64,000 nucleotides of DNA, taken from contig JAKJHU010000023.1 of assembly GCA_022316685.1 (NCBI GenBank), positions 6,001,192 to 6,065,191 on the forward strand, in the 5' to 3' direction. The position numbers and the translations under genes were made by a program. The stretch is from Progne subis subis. Its lineage: Eukaryota; Chordata; Aves; Passeriformes; Hirundinidae. Below, piece by piece: positions 47,796 through 60,907 of this stretch; the stretch's first letter is position 1, and each line of letters begins with the position of its first letter. The notes under the pieces were generated by a model. That model was not told where the DNA came from. It saw nothing but the letters and a program-made list of their open reading frames with translations, and ran no database searches.

Positions 47796-49329
47796 GCTTC
47801 TCTTTACTCTAAGGAAAGCAATCTCTTCCTGTGGACTTCAATCCTCAGAATCTGGAGCCTGAGCCCAGTGTCCTGCTCCCAGTTCCTGTTCCTGAGGTGT
47901 TTCTCACCCTGTGAACTCCCGAGGAATCTGTGCAATATGGGGATGTGCTCCTGCTGTTCCCAGCTCCTGGACCATTTGCAAAATGTTCCTAATGGCACTG
48001 TATGATTCCACTTAGGACACTGCCCTGTGACACCTGTGTTCCAATCCCTGCTGTGATCAATACCAGTGAAACACCTGGGATTACATTTTCCATATGTAGC
48101 GTGGATGTGCTTTAAATACTATCCTGTTGTTTTTTTTCCGAGGGAAAAACAGAAACAGAAAGATCTTCTTAGGGTCTCAGTTTTCCCTAGTTGAGGAGCT
48201 GGTTTATAGGATAGGGACAACTTATGTTTTCTTATTTCTGAATACAAATTGGGGTAGCAGAATCTTAATTTCCTATTGGAATTCTGAAACTGGGCAGTGT
48301 CCCAATTATAAATAAGATGTGTTGCAGGTCTGTTCAATTCGAAACACTAACCACTTACAAACGTGGAGAATCTTGGAGAAAATTAGGGAAAGCACAGATA
48401 CATGGAACTGGAAAGTGCTATTTTAGCATTTATTTTCAGCATGAAATGGCATCTTAAAATCTTCCATAGTTTGCATTGTCATCTTGATATTTTCTTCTGT
48501 GTCGTTATTCTTCACCTATTTTAGATAATATAAACAAATGCACTTCTTTTGAATGTTATCACTTTAATCCCTCTTCACCTTGATTTCGTTGCAGGAAATT
48601 ATTTTTTTTCCTATTGAAGAAAATGCAAAATGATCACAGGGCTTTGATAGTACAATCAATTTATTTATTTAGTTAATTATATTAGTGGTATGATCTCTTG
48701 ATTTCCAGGTTAAGCATAGTACAATGTATATTTTTAAATACTAGTTTATTACACCTTGACATATTGAAGAACTTTAGTTGAAGAACTCTTGAATCTTTTT
48801 CTTCAATGGTCCATCAACACTGTGGACTGTTCTGGTTCTTTGCCTTCAGAGAAGTTATTTTATATTTGGCCGATTTGAAACTGCATTTTGATTTTATTGA
48901 TCTAGCCAGTGACTATACAACTTAAACCCCTATCACTGTGCTGTGATACTGAACATTAAGCTTTGCTTCCAGCAAATAAAGCCAGTAAAAATTTATGTAC
49001 CTTTAAGGCAAATAGGAATCTTGTATTGTTTGTGTGGACTTAAAAAACAAGAATAGTGGAAGTTTTTACATTCAATTCCTTTTCTTGAGCTTTTGTTAAT
49101 CAGTCTCACATTATCTGTTTCTGTCACACACAGTTTCTTAATTCACTTTGTAATGATCCCTCTTGTATAGGGGATTCAGAAAGAGGCAAAAGAAAACAAA
49201 GGTGGGATGCTTTTAAAACCCCTGGAAGAATGTATTGGAGGATGGTAAAGGGAAGCAGAGCCCTCCCAAAATGACACCAGGCTGGAAAACAGGGCTATTA
49301 TTCAGAAGCATCCCAGCAGTCTGGCCAAA
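47796..49329. other. Non-coding AT-rich DNA
   Basis: No gene or clear repeat is recognised. Frames at 47804-48337 are short and without domains. Confidence 0.5.
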
Positions 49330-49445
49330 ATGACCAACAGCTGAGGCAGGACAACCCCAAATACCAGTACGGGCTGGGGAAGCCTTTTGGAAGAGGAGTG
49401 TGGGTCCTGTTGGGCAGCAGAACATTGTCCCTGGTGGCCTTTAAA
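49330..49445 (+). mobile_element. Possible degenerate internal CR1 fragment
   Basis: A block including gacaaccccaaatacc, gggctggggaag and a following ggtcctg-ctggtggcc pattern resembles the CR1 region just before its 3' untranslated part, read on the plus strand. Divergence is high, there is no 3' terminus, and boundaries are uncertain. It may be a chance likeness. Confidence 0.35.
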
Positions 49446-52400
49446 CAAGGCTCCTGAGGCTTCATCTGGAGTCCTGTGCCTGTGGGTACTCAGAAACAGC
49501 TGGAGATGTGTTCCAGATGGCCGTGTAAACCCCGTGCTTTAAGGCAGCAGCGTGGATGGGAGCAATACCTGCTGAGTGTGCAGAATGGCACCTGCTGGGG
49601 TGTGCCCCTAAAACACAGGGATCCTCAGTGGTCATTTCTGGGCATTGGCAGAGCAAGCAAGACAACAAGCTAGAAAGCTGAGTAGAGAGGGTAAGTTCTA
49701 GATGTTCTGGTGTCTAAAGCAGATTTTTATGAACAGCCTGATTCCTACAGCTCACAGATGCAAGGGGTGATGTAATCAGGAGACTTCTTTTAAAAGGGAA
49801 GGGAATGTTGCTAACAGGCTGTGGAAGTCTGGATTTCAGATCAGGCTGATTTCCCCCAGAGGTCTTGATTTTTCTCCATAAACTACAGATGGTGTGTAGG
49901 ACAACAGTTTCTAAATAGGGTGTCACATCTATGTTTAAAAAGCTAGGCAAGATGAATCTGGGTCACTTCTGGGCTGAGTTTTGTCAGTAATATTGCAATC
50001 AAGATTAAAGCTCCAGAGAGTTTACATTCACTTTTCACTCTGTTCTCAATTGCACCCTTTTGGCACAGTCTGACTCACCACTAAACTTTTAAATGTCAGT
50101 CCCCAACTTGTTAAATCACATCTCTACATCTTAAGCAGGGAAACTAATTTATTTTAAATAATTAAGCTTCAAATTTAATCTTTTCCTCCTCCAAAAACTG
50201 GAATGCAGCAGACTGAGAAAGACTAGGCTTGTAACAGCTGATTGTGGCAAGTGCACGGTCTATCTGTGCTGAAGAGGACATCAGTAGCAGTAGTAAAGGT
50301 TATTCATCAAACATGCAAGATAAGGCCCTATTTGCAGATGAAAATTGGCTACAGATGTGAGCACAGCTACCTCAGCTATCAGCTACACCAGAGGTTCAAG
50401 GTTGCTGCTTCGGGGGCTGTTTGGTAACTGTTTGGCACAGTCTGATGGAGCTGAAGTGAGGTCTTGTCTTGCTTGGCACTTGCTGCTGCTTTTTACTTCA
50501 TTCTGGGGTCATGTGTCCTGTTTGCCCTGACACAAGCTGTCACCTCGTGCCAGCACCACACGAGTGGTGGAAGGTTATCTTCCTGAAGGGCTCAAGCCCA
50601 CCGACACAAGCTCTTGCTCTGCCAGCACATCAGGGAAGATTTGGTGCCTCTTCTAATTGTGTTTAGTCTGTGGTTGATCTGCAAGCTGTCCTAGACACTG
50701 TTTGGTTCAAGAGACCTTACATCTCCTCATGGCTTTTGAGGAACCATGGTTTTGGTGCTCTAGGAGCACTACTGCAAGCTGGAGTTTGGCTGCAGGCAGA
50801 GCTAAACAAAGCCAGACCAGCACCCTGAGTGTGTCCTGACTGGGCTGTCCTGTCCTTCCAGCCTCCATAGCAGAGCTGTCCTTTCCTCCCACAGCTCTTT
50901 TTTAGTGTCAGCAGGGTCCAGATCTAAAAGAAGTAGAGGAGCACCCCAGGGTGGTTGTTTTCAGTTGTACCGAGACTTGGGCAGGCATTGGCTGGACTGC
51001 AAATTCTTGTGATTTTCACTGAAGTCTTTCAGAATTATCTGGTTTTGTGTTTTTCTATCCCCTGCAGTTCTGGTATGTTGTCAGTGTCTACAAATTCCAG
51101 CTTTCATTAGAAAATGCTGAACTGCTACCACACTGTGATGAAACTCTAGAAACTATGATCCAGCTACATATGTTATCTGCCAAACTAGATAATGGCAGTT
51201 CATAAAATGTTTCGCTCGATATTTAAAAAATAAAATACAGATGATACTGCATTGAGCATCTGATACAAGAAACAACTTAAGTGCTGAAACATGTGTTGTT
51301 ATTCTGAAAGCAACAAGTCTGTCCAGATCCTCTGCATTAGAGTATAAAGGATTGTACTGAGCACATGAACCAAAGGCAGGCTAGGTTTTCTTGCTCTACT
51401 GTGCATGCCAGAGCCAAACCCATAGGAAATCATGGCACAGTGTCTCTGTGACTCCCTGCTTCTCCATGGGGAGGACTGTGACATAACTGCTAGAAGCAGA
51501 GTTGACAAGGATGGTGGTGGAACACACATATGCCAGAAAGACTTGGAGCGGAACACCCCCCATGGAACAGGGATCTTCAAGGAGTCCAGCCTAGTGAAGG
51601 CCAAGATTTGCATGTGCTGTCCTTGGGGCATATTGGCAAGAATGGATTCTGAACAGATAAGTGTGGAAAGCATAGCTGTCCTGGTGTGGGGTGGCTTTTC
51701 TCCCTCTTTTCCTGCAATATGTTTTTACTGGAAGTCTGTGCCTCTGATGAAAAGGGACAGGGGATGCTGAGGACTGCCTAGGTTGGAAAGACCCTGTGGT
51801 CCCACCTGCACACTGGGATTACTGTTGTCTAGCCAGCATTCCAGGCTTGTACATGGCATGTACAGAGAATCTGGGTGAGATCTGTGAGGCAGCAACTGGT
51901 GGCTGCAGAGTTGGCCCCCCAGTGACCTCTGCTGACTCAGTGCCTGAAGCTGTGCAATGTGGACTTGGATAAGGAGCTCCTGCCTGGGATGCTTTGCAAG
52001 GGAAACCTTTGGATCGTGCACTCCTGGTCAAGGAGCAGCATTGACTGCTGGGGCTTGGTGTGATGCTGTAGGGGTTTCAGTGTCTTTTGCAAGACCCAGT
52101 AAAGGGAAGAGTTTTCCACATTGTGCAGGACTTCAGCCTGGAGAACAGAAAACACCTGTCAAACTCCATTTTCTGTTACATATTCATAACTTGTTAGAGC
52201 AGGTCCCACTCTGTCACAGAAATGACCTTTGTGTGTTATACATCTACTGTTCTTTGCTGCACACAGTGCTGCCAGCTGCTGTAGGCCCTAATGGAGCTGT
52301 AGCTGTAGGAGGTTTTGTTTTAGCCCCAAAAGTAAAGAAAGACCTGACTGTTGAGTGCAAAAGGATGTGTGTTTATTGCTGGCCTTGCTATGTAGCCTGA

Positions 52401-52551
52401 GTAGCCATGGAAAAGCACCATAGGATGTGTTCTGCCAGCAAGGGTTGCCGCAAATATTACATTTTCCCAAGAAGTGGAAGATGGTTAAACTCATTTCTGT
52501 TTACTGAGGGAAGCCTTGTACAAGCCTCTGTCACATTCTAGCAAAATTTAC

Positions 52552-52590
52552 AGCCTCTGAAATATCCGGCTTTCTGGAGCCTCAGAGGCT
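52552..52590. repeat. 9-bp inverted repeat with 21-base loop
   Basis: agcctctga (52552-52560) is the exact reverse complement of tcagaggct (52582-52590). It is a modest hairpin, and stems of this size are expected by chance. Confidence 0.8.
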
Positions 52591-54340
52591 TACGGTGCTA
52601 AACTCATTGGAACAACTGCTAATGAGTTAATTACAGTGGATTCTTTAGTTAAAATTGCTGCCAGAGTCTTGAATGTTTCAGATAACCCTGCTGGCAAATG
52701 GGTTACGCTGCTGGACAGATCTTTTCCTGATTTATGACTCTTCCACAATCACATGGAACTACTGCCTGATTGGCCCCAGAATTCAGTTTTGGTTTTATCT
52801 ATTATATAAAAATCTTCTTTGGTTCTGAAGGGATTTCTTATGTGCTGCAAGTGCGTCATAAACCATTATCACAAACAGCTATTCTGTGATATTTTTCTGA
52901 GAGGTGCCTTCCTGCATGGCAGCTCTTCCTGTGAAATATAGACAGCTATCCATCACCCATGAGATATGAGGCATTGAGAGGCTTCCGAAAAAAAATGAAG
53001 CTAGTTCATATCCTCCGAGGGTCATCTGGTGCAAAATACCAAGGATTTTTTCCTTTTGCCCAGAACAAAAATTTGCTGTGTAAATCAATAGTTTGAACTC
53101 TTTTCTTGTGTGAGTGTCCACGATCAAGTATCTACTTGGTACTTAAAGTGCATATTTAGAAATTATCTCTCTTGACATTCTGTAGTTACAGAGATTTTCG
53201 TCCAGAAATGGCTGGACTAAACTGGCTCCTTTCTTATAAATATGGTCAAACCTCTTAAAACCACCAAGCAATTCAGAAGCCAGGTTTCAACCTTATTTTG
53301 GATGCTTTTCCCCCACAAAAACTGCAGCTGTGGGTGTTGAGCCCTTTGGAGATATTTTCAGGCTTCCCAGACTCCTACATTAAAGCTTCTAGGTCTTCTG
53401 CCAGGTTTGTTTAAATATTTTTAGTTAACTTTTTGATTAAGCTCTTTCCACCCTGGCTCAGCAAGAATAGCATCTCAATTTCTCTCCTGTCCAGTCAGGT
53501 GTACCTTTGACCTGAGGATTTAAGTGTTAGTCAGGCTCTTACAAGTTTGTTTTTTTTCTTTTTCATTCAAAAAAGGAATTGATAAGATTCTGCATGTTTT
53601 TCACTATGAATCTGTTATTTCAAACACCTACAAAATTTCATTTCTCTGAACAGAGTAGGAGTCTAGTGTTGGTCATAGTCCCACACCCCTTTTGAGGCTG
53701 CACTACATCTGTAAAATTTCTCTCATCTTACATCCATATTTATGGGCTTTCATTGCCTTTCTCCCAAGTGTGTGTGCACAGGGCACATCTGCAGCCAGCA
53801 CTACTGAGTTGCTTAGTGTGTTCAATCCCTGAACAAACCTGTGTATCTCATCTTCCTTGTGACAGCTTCGGTTGGCTGTGTCTCAGGATAAGTCTGTTAT
53901 TCATATGCTGAGCTGTTAAAATTCTTCTTGCCTTTGACACTTTGCAGCTGCTTAGAGAAATACCTCAGGTAATGGTGAATCAGGAAGCAGTAAATACTTG
54001 TCTACAGAAGACACTGAATTGTCCCAGTCCCAATGAATCTCGTCTTCCTTGTGTATTTATTCATGCTTCTTCTACAATAGGCCTTTTATTATGATTTCTG
54101 TAGCAGGCTTCAGCAAACCATGTGATACTGGTTTGAAGTGCTTGAAGTGTTTCAGTCCAAAAGCTAAACTATAAAGACTTGTGAAGATAAACTAAATCGA
54201 CTTTTGAAATTCTGTAAGTTGATTATCTCTTAAGCAGGGTAAAATAGTGTCAACATTTGACAACTGTAGTCTCTGCACAATGAGAAGGGCTACAAAATGG
54301 CTCTCACATGGCTTCCAGACGAATAGCTGAATAGTTATTT

Positions 54341-54360
54341 TATTAGTGTTTATTAGTGTT
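54341..54360. repeat. Two-copy 10-bp tandem duplication
   Basis: tattagtgtt occurs twice in perfect tandem in AT-rich sequence. Confidence 0.95.
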
Positions 54361-54599
54361 ATCTGAAAATGGCAGAAGGCTAGGTAGATTAGGTGTAGGA
54401 GTAAAAGAAATCCCTCAGCATAATGTCCCAGAATATTTGGAAAAGTTCTCCCCCAACCAGCTTTTTGATGTTGCCTTCACATTCCTAGCTGGCTGGCTGG
54501 GAAGTTTGCAACTTCTACAAATGCTTGGACATTAAGGAGGAAAAACTTTCTTTCTTTCCTGCACACTGCGCAGAAGAAGAACAAACAGAAGACAAGTGA

Positions 54600-54862
54600 A
54601 AAGGACCAGGGGAAAGCTGCACCAGGGGAAGTTTAGATTTGATATTTTATTTAAATCTTCATCACAGAAGAGGTTGTCAGTCACTGGAACAAGGCTCCCA
54701 GGTATGTGCTGTGGAGTCGCCATCCCTGGAGCTATGTACAAGATGTGCAGATGTGGCACTTGGGGACAGGGTTTTGTGATGGACTCAGCAGTGCAAAATT
54801 AACAGTTAGACTCAATCATCTTACAGATCTTTTCCAATCTAAATGGTACTATGATTCTATGA
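54600..54862 (+). mobile_element. CR1 3' fragment A (plus strand)
   Basis: Recognisable blocks are ccaggggaagtttagatttg, a trace of the following retrogene consensus, gttgtcagtcactggaaca, gtggagtcgccatccctgg, cttggggacagggtttt, then cttttccaatctaaatg and the terminal tatgattctatga. The copy is 5'-truncated with an intact 3' end. It is followed within about 50 bases by a second CR1 segment in the same orientation. Confidence 0.9.
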
Positions 54863-54909
54863 CAAGTTTTGTATTGTGTTTCGGCACCTGGGACCCGATT
54901 GGTGGTGCC

Positions 54910-55358
54910 CATGTACTGCAGCAGGCAGGATGTCACCAGACTGAGGGTGGGGATCCTCCCCCTCCACTCAGCACCTGTGATATGTATCTGGAGTTCTGGG
55001 TTCAGTGCTGGACTTTCCAGCACAAGAGAGACACGAATGTACTGGAGCAAGTCCAGTGAAAGCCCACAAAGCAGATTAAAGGACTGGAGCATTTGTCATA
55101 TAAGGTGGGCCTGAGAGAGCTGTGATTGTACAGCCTGGAGAAGAGTTGGGGGATCTTACCCACTGGCATAAATACCTGATTGGGTTGGATGAGCAAAGTA
55201 AAGATGACAGAGGCAGACTCTAGTGGCCAGTGACAGGACAAGAGGTAATTATCACAATTTGAAACACAGAAAATTCCACTTAGATGTTTTCTCAAAGGCT
55301 GATCAAACACTGGCACAGGTTGCCCAGAGAGATTGTGAGTTCTCTGTCCTTGGGGTAA
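54910..55358 (+). mobile_element. CR1 fragment B lacking its 3' end (plus strand)
   Basis: Sequence aligns with CR1 from about ggatcctccccctccactc through cacaagagagacacgaat, attaaaggactggagca, agagctgtgattgtacagcc, cagtgacaggacaagagg, aaacacagaaaattcc and caggttgcccagagag, and fades after ctctgtccttgg. The 3' terminus is missing, which is unusual because CR1 copies are normally truncated at the 5' end. The variant positions differ from fragment A, suggesting a different subfamily. A 176-codon minus frame (55002-55532) lies mostly on this repeat and is not a gene. Confidence 0.88.
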
Positions 55359-56574
55359 ATGTTCTACTGTGCTGCCTTCCTTCCTCAGTTGGTGTAGTAA
55401 GCTCTGTTTTGTTTTGCTACTTTTGCAAAAATGATGCTGCCACCCCGGTGTCAGTACCAGAGAGGATTCACCTGCAGTTGGTGTTTGTGACATTTTGTAG
55501 TTCAGTCTAGCAGCTGAAATACCTGCACTCATATTGAGCTGACAAGACTGAAAGGTATTTGTTTAGTGAAAAGGTCGTTTTTGGTATCTTTTCACTTATG
55601 CCATAAAAATAAACCAGTCCCTAACTAAGATGTCTTAGTTCCACCTTTGTGTGTTTTCTTCCCCTTTGCCCGTCTGTGTGTTTTTCTGTTGAAAGCCAGT
55701 TCATGAACTCCAGAGGAATGTACACCATTGGCTTAGCTGAACTATTCTAATTAATGATTTTGGGAAAAAGGTGAAGCTGCCTAAAACTGTCTCATTACAA
55801 ATGTATTACAATTTCCTAACAATTATGAAGCAAAATCCATTTTCCCATTCGCTAATAGTTCTTCCACAGCCACTGCTGCTATTTGCTTGACAAACCTCAA
55901 TAAATTAGCAATTTGGCAACGGCTATGTCACTTCCATGCAGCTGATCAGTAGTCTTGTGTACAATGCTTTGGTGGAAGCAGCAAGGAAGTGGCATATTGT
56001 TTATCACAGGAACCACAGTCTCCAATGTTTCATTACTGTAGCTGTGGCTGCCTCTCCACAGTCAGTGATGCACTGTTCATCATCAGCCCAGTGCCTAAGT
56101 TCGCACTCACTGCTGATTCAAGTCCACCATCATCACAATTTTTTTATTTTTATTTTTTATTTGGTTTTTTTTGGTGGTAATATTATGAGGCAGTGTCTGT
56201 AGCAGGGGCTATAAAAGTGTTAAGATGGGAACAAGGAAGCTGATTTATTACCTTGAGCTCAGGGTTATACAACAGGACTACAAAGCAAGCCTGTGCTGGT
56301 CCAGCTTGGATTCTTACTAGGGCTGACTGGCATCTCCCGGTGTCAGGTTTGCAGTGTAAGCTCAAGCATTGGAGCTTGTTCCCAGTCTCCAGAATTCCCT
56401 TCTTATAAAAAGAAAGATGGAAGTGTGGCAGCCCAAGACTGTGTCACAGTCTTCTCCAGCACATTGTTGCACACCTTCCAGACAGTGCCTAGGTGATACC
56501 TGGCCTTGTGCACCTGGCACCAGCAGCTGAGGCCAGCAGGAGGCAGCTGGCATGGACTGTGTGGCTCCCATCAC
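55359..56574. other. Non-coding sequence
   Basis: No gene was recognised. It contains a T-rich patch at about 56141-56172. Open frames near 55936-56496 are short and without domains. Confidence 0.5.
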
Positions 56575-56713
56575 CAGGTGCAACTTCCCCTGCAGGTGCA
56601 GCTCCCATTGCAGGTGCAGCTCCCATTGCAGGTGCAGCTTCCATCACCAGGTGCAGCTTCCCCTGCAGGTGCAGCTTCCCCTGCAGGTGCAGCTCCCATT
56701 GCAGGTGCAGCTC
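56575..56713. repeat. 18-19 bp minisatellite, eight units, E-box in each
   Basis: Units start at 56575, 56593, 56611, 56629, 56648, 56666, 56684 and 56702. The consensus is caggtgcagctcccattg, with cttcccctg and cttccatcac variants; the fourth unit is 19 bp. Every unit begins with the E-box CAGGTG. The near-three-base-multiple period explains why three plus frames stay open here (84, 100 and 138 codons); these are repeat artefacts. Adjacent flanks carry a partial unit (ggctcccatcac). Confidence 0.97.
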
Positions 56714-57503
56714 TGCACTTTGTGCCCCAGCACAGGGAGAGGGCTAAACATTTGCAGTTGGGCTACTTGCATTTGTGCAGAACCCCTTCAAAGTATGCAA
56801 GCTTTTAGTCCTAATGTAATGTTCAAGCATTTCAAGCCTGCTCCTGGGAAAGGCTCTGTGCCTACCTTTCCCTGCAGAACCTATAGGTCCAGAAGGGATA
56901 CAGCACTTATGGAAGCTGGACTGTGTGGGAACAGTTGGCCTTGCACCCCCAGCACCCTATTTATGTAAACTTTTGTTCAGTAAATAATCACTGTGAACAT
57001 AAAAGACTGCCACGATGCTATATGAGAAGATTTTCAAGGGTAAAAACGCTGCCAATTGAATTAAAGTGAGCTTCAGCTATGTAGAACTGGATCTGCAACA
57101 GGGTTTTTCTTACAGAGAATTATTTTTTCCAGTCAGTCTGGTAGTTTGAAATGTTCCAGATTTCATTTCAGGGAAACATTCATTAAGCAGTCATAACTGG
57201 GTATCTGTGAGGTGGTTGGTGAAACAAAGTTTATTAACTGATCCATATCCAGAAATTTTATTAAAATCAAAGAATTTTATGTAATATTGTATTGCTCAGA
57301 TACCAGATGATTCTAGGCCCAAACATTTTAATACAGGGCAACTCTTCAAAAATCATAGTTATTTTTTAAGTGGAAATTTCCATAAGCATATTCAGCAGCT
57401 GCTATAAAAATAATGTAAAAATAGTAATTTGTGATTTTTGGTTAGGGAAAAAAAGGAAAAGTTGATCCAACCTCTCTCATTTCAGGAATTAGATATTTCC
57501 CAA

Positions 57504-57520
57504 TTTTTTTTTTTTTTTTT
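57504..57520. repeat. Poly-T run, 17 bases
   Basis: Uninterrupted T run after tttcccaa, with no element recognised nearby. Confidence 0.9.
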
Positions 57521-60500
57521 CCTCTGTTTTCAGTCTTCTTATGCTGGATTCCTATTGTACAATGAATTATTACCCTGAGGAAATAAGAAGAAGCTGGTAA
57601 TATCACCTGTGCTGCTGCTGCAACTCAAATGTTCACAAGCAACAGCAAACAACCTCACTGAAGAGCAGGAGGACAAGGAAATTTGCTGGAATGTTGCTTT
57701 GCACTTTTTGTGACCACCAGCTCCTGTACAAAGCTGACTACTGAATATTAGCCAACTGTCTTTTGTGAAAGTTACTTAAAAGAAATTGCAGAAAGTGCAG
57801 AATTAAGCATCAACATTTAGAATTTTGAAAACTGTTAGTAAAGGGAATAAGAATTGATCTCTCGGCTGGATCAGAGCCTTTAATTGTAAATGGATTCATT
57901 CAGCTGTTTGCATGAATCCAGAAATGGGTCTCAGTTCAAGGATTTCTTATGAAGACTCTATTAGACCTAAGAAGGGCTTTGAAAACTTATTTTTAGACAG
58001 TAAAGGACAGAAGTGATCAGCAGAATGATGGAGTCTGACCTCCCGCATAATCCTGCACCTCCTCCACAGCAGGGCATGAGCTGCTTTTTGTAATGACATG
58101 AAGTGAAGCCAAAATTTGGAGCAGTGGTTTTTGCATCTGTTTGAATGGTTGTGTGGGGGATATGCCTCCCTGGATTTGGAAAGTGACCCTGCAAAACTCA
58201 AGAGGAGGTAGACACATTAAATTTCTCTCTTAGGACAGTGTAACAAATATTTCTAAGCCTGACACTACTCTATGTGACACAGGAAAAATTCCACATTTCG
58301 TTTTATTGCAGACATTACTGTGGATCTCAGGAGAGGTGTGGTGGGTGAGGGAGGATCTTTGGTTTGCACAGGACTGTACAAACACAGCAGGCACTGAGAA
58401 GCCTGTGATCTAAAGGCACACAGAGGCACAATGTTGAGATCCACAAACTAACTTTAGAATACCTGGATCAGGCACTGGAAGTAATAGAAATACTGCTAAA
58501 GCACTGAACTGAGCTGCTGCTATTTTATATTACTGCTAAATGTGAAAGAGCACTAAAACATTTCAGGAGCTGGTACAGAGACAGAAATCTATATATACAG
58601 CATGTTGTTAAGTAAAGGGGGAAAGCAGAAAGTAAAATGATTTCCCCTTTTGTCACAACTCAGTCACAAACCTACAGTTAAGAAAGTGACCTTAGTGTGA
58701 TGTCAGGTTCCAGAAGGACCTGAACTGCAGCCAACGGCCAGAGAGAGATCACAAGAAGATTTGGAAATCATTCTGGAGGGAGTGAGTAGAATTTGCTGAA
58801 GAAAGAAAATCAATCCAGACAGGCACTTACAAGGAGATAAACAGAGCTCTTGTATGGGAACATCACTAAGGATCCAAAACCCAAGAGAGAAAGACACCAG
58901 AAGCAGATAACTTGCATCTCTAGAAAGGAAGGTAGTTCATAAAAATCTTATACATGTGCACGTATCAGGTGTAAAACAACAATGACATCTTCTTAAGTGC
59001 ATTGTGTTAAGGAGAGACCCCACAACTGTGGCAATCAACAAAGGTGGATATGCTTTATAGAGGAACTCATTGTGTTCCCTCCAGATTTCAGGGTGATGGA
59101 GGCTGGATTAGTCACTGGCAGCAATGTGCCTGGATCCTCAGTTCTAGGGCTGGTGGACATTCACTCACATTCACAGGAAGAAAAAGGAGACTGCTGCTCC
59201 CTGATGCTGCCACAGAGTACAGGAGTGGGTGTAGCTGCAGCAGCGGAGGCAGAGCCATGCTTGGCTGCTTCTCTCCTGAGGTGTCAGGGAAGAGAGCCTG
59301 TGCTTCCAGATATGCTGAGAAAAGGGCAGAGTATACAGATAATTGGTTAAATGCTTCTTTAGTCTATTTCTCAGCAGGTTAAAAAAAATTGACTTCTTGC
59401 CTCCATAGATTTTACAAGTTCATTATTTTGTGGCTCATTCATATTCTGTTGTTGTACTGCATATATTATTGTTGTGAAATGAATAGATCTAATGGGGACA
59501 GTTTTCTTACTACCATGCAGCTGTAGAAAGCAGGGGAAAAAACAACATATGAAAGTATTATAATGAACCAATTCATGCAAACTTTGTTTTTGCACTAAAA
59601 CTGAAGCAAGTTCTGTGTCACAGTCTGTTCTGTTAAAAACATTCCAAGGCCTCCTTGTGCACCTAAGCTCAAAATCGGCATCTGACTTCCAATTCCATGA
59701 CAGGGCAGTCTCCTTCAGCACTCTGAGGGAAGAAAGGATCTGCTTGACTCCTCTGCTGCTTTCAGCTGTGACTGTGGTACTGCTTCTCTTCTTCACTCTG
59801 TGATTAATTGCTTCTTCAGTGCACCCCTCAGAGAAATCCTTTCCCTTCCCTCCCCCCTTCCATTCCCTGCTAGTTTTCCAAGAGACATCTTGGAACTTCC
59901 TCGTCTATCCCTTTGTTTTTCCATGCACAATGAACCAGTTACTAAGATGGTAGCTCAACAGCAATCCTTACCCTGACAACTTGCAGATGTCTCTATTGCT
60001 GTCTTGTCTCCCTCTTTCCAGGATAATATTTTCTGCCACTTGTGATTCTTTAAATGACTGCCAAGTTGAAGGCAGTCCACTTGTTTGTCTACAAACTTTT
60101 GTGCTGCTTTCTTAAATGACCAAACACCATGACCCTACCATCCACATCAATCAAAGTGAAAAACTTCTCCAGAGCCCATTTCCATCCCTCTTAAATTTGA
60201 AAGGTTTCCAACAAAAAAAACCATCATGAAGCTGACCTCCCTATATCACATCCAGAGTCTGTTAAATCTCTCTCCATTTTCACAGATTGCATCTCAAATT
60301 CTTCCAAAGTAACAGGCAAATTTGGATGGGCCAAGCTTTAACAATCAGTGTTCTTCCAAGCTCCATTTTCAAGCAGAATGAATTTAAAGCACAGGAGGGG
60401 AACCTAGTAAATATTCTCTAGCAACTTTATTTTTAAATGATATCTCCACAGTTTTACATCTTTGCTATTAAAGTTGTACTAGCAATTAAGGAATAGTGCT

Positions 60501-60887
60501 TGTGCAAATTATTTAAGTAATTGAGTTAGTGAACTGAGGTTACTCTGCAGTTAATAAGGTTAAAATTGCTGGCTCCTGTATGCAGTATTTAATCCTGTGA
60601 GTAGTCATTTTGAGGTCATTACTGCCTGTATCAGTTCCTCAAGGTAGCTTTGATGGATGTATTTTGTCCTGAAATTACCTGCCCTTAACTCACAAAGTAC
60701 TATCCTACGTGATGAAAAGCATTGAGGTATTTGTGTAACTTTCAGTTAGGTTTTGAATTATAGCAACACTTGAACAGGGGAGATTTTCATTGGTTAAAAT
60801 GTCACTGAAAACACACTTGTACAATCAATGTGAAGCTTAAGAAGATGTTATACTGTTGACCTGATATCAGCTCTTTGGGTTGTTGCT

Positions 60888-60907
60888 TTTTTTTTTTTTT
60901 TTTTTTT
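60888..60907. repeat. Poly-T run, 20 bases
   Basis: Uninterrupted T run followed by aaataggaat. The flanks are unique. Confidence 0.9.

Larger units (their letters stand above)
49446..54599. other. Non-coding stretch
   Basis: No gene was recognised in 5 kb. A donor-like AGG/gtaagt occurs at 49690/49691 without a convincing exon. A moderately GC-rich patch at 50400-52400 has several long frames (for example 147 codons at 51957-52400, plus), but no domain is visible. A 9-bp inverted repeat sits at 52552-52590. A 10-bp tandem duplication (tattagtgtt) lies at 54341-54360. Confidence 0.5.

Noticed and set aside
51785..51815. Possible minus-strand CR1 3' end (aggttggaaagaccctgtgg)
   Set aside because: The next CR1 blocks do not follow and the terminal repeats are absent, so the short likeness is not enough.
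51957..52400. 147-codon plus-strand frame
   Set aside because: No domain, no clear splice or start context, and other frames in this patch are open too, so it is most likely chance.
55002..55532. 176-codon minus-strand open frame
   Set aside because: About two thirds of it lies antisense to CR1 fragment B, so it is repeat sequence rather than a gene.
56552..56968. 138-codon frame rich in Cys and Gln
   Set aside because: It is the translation of the 18-bp minisatellite. Other plus frames are also open because the period is a multiple of three.
59371..59796. 141-codon minus-strand frame
   Set aside because: No recognisable motif, no promoter, and no flanking splice pair of quality.
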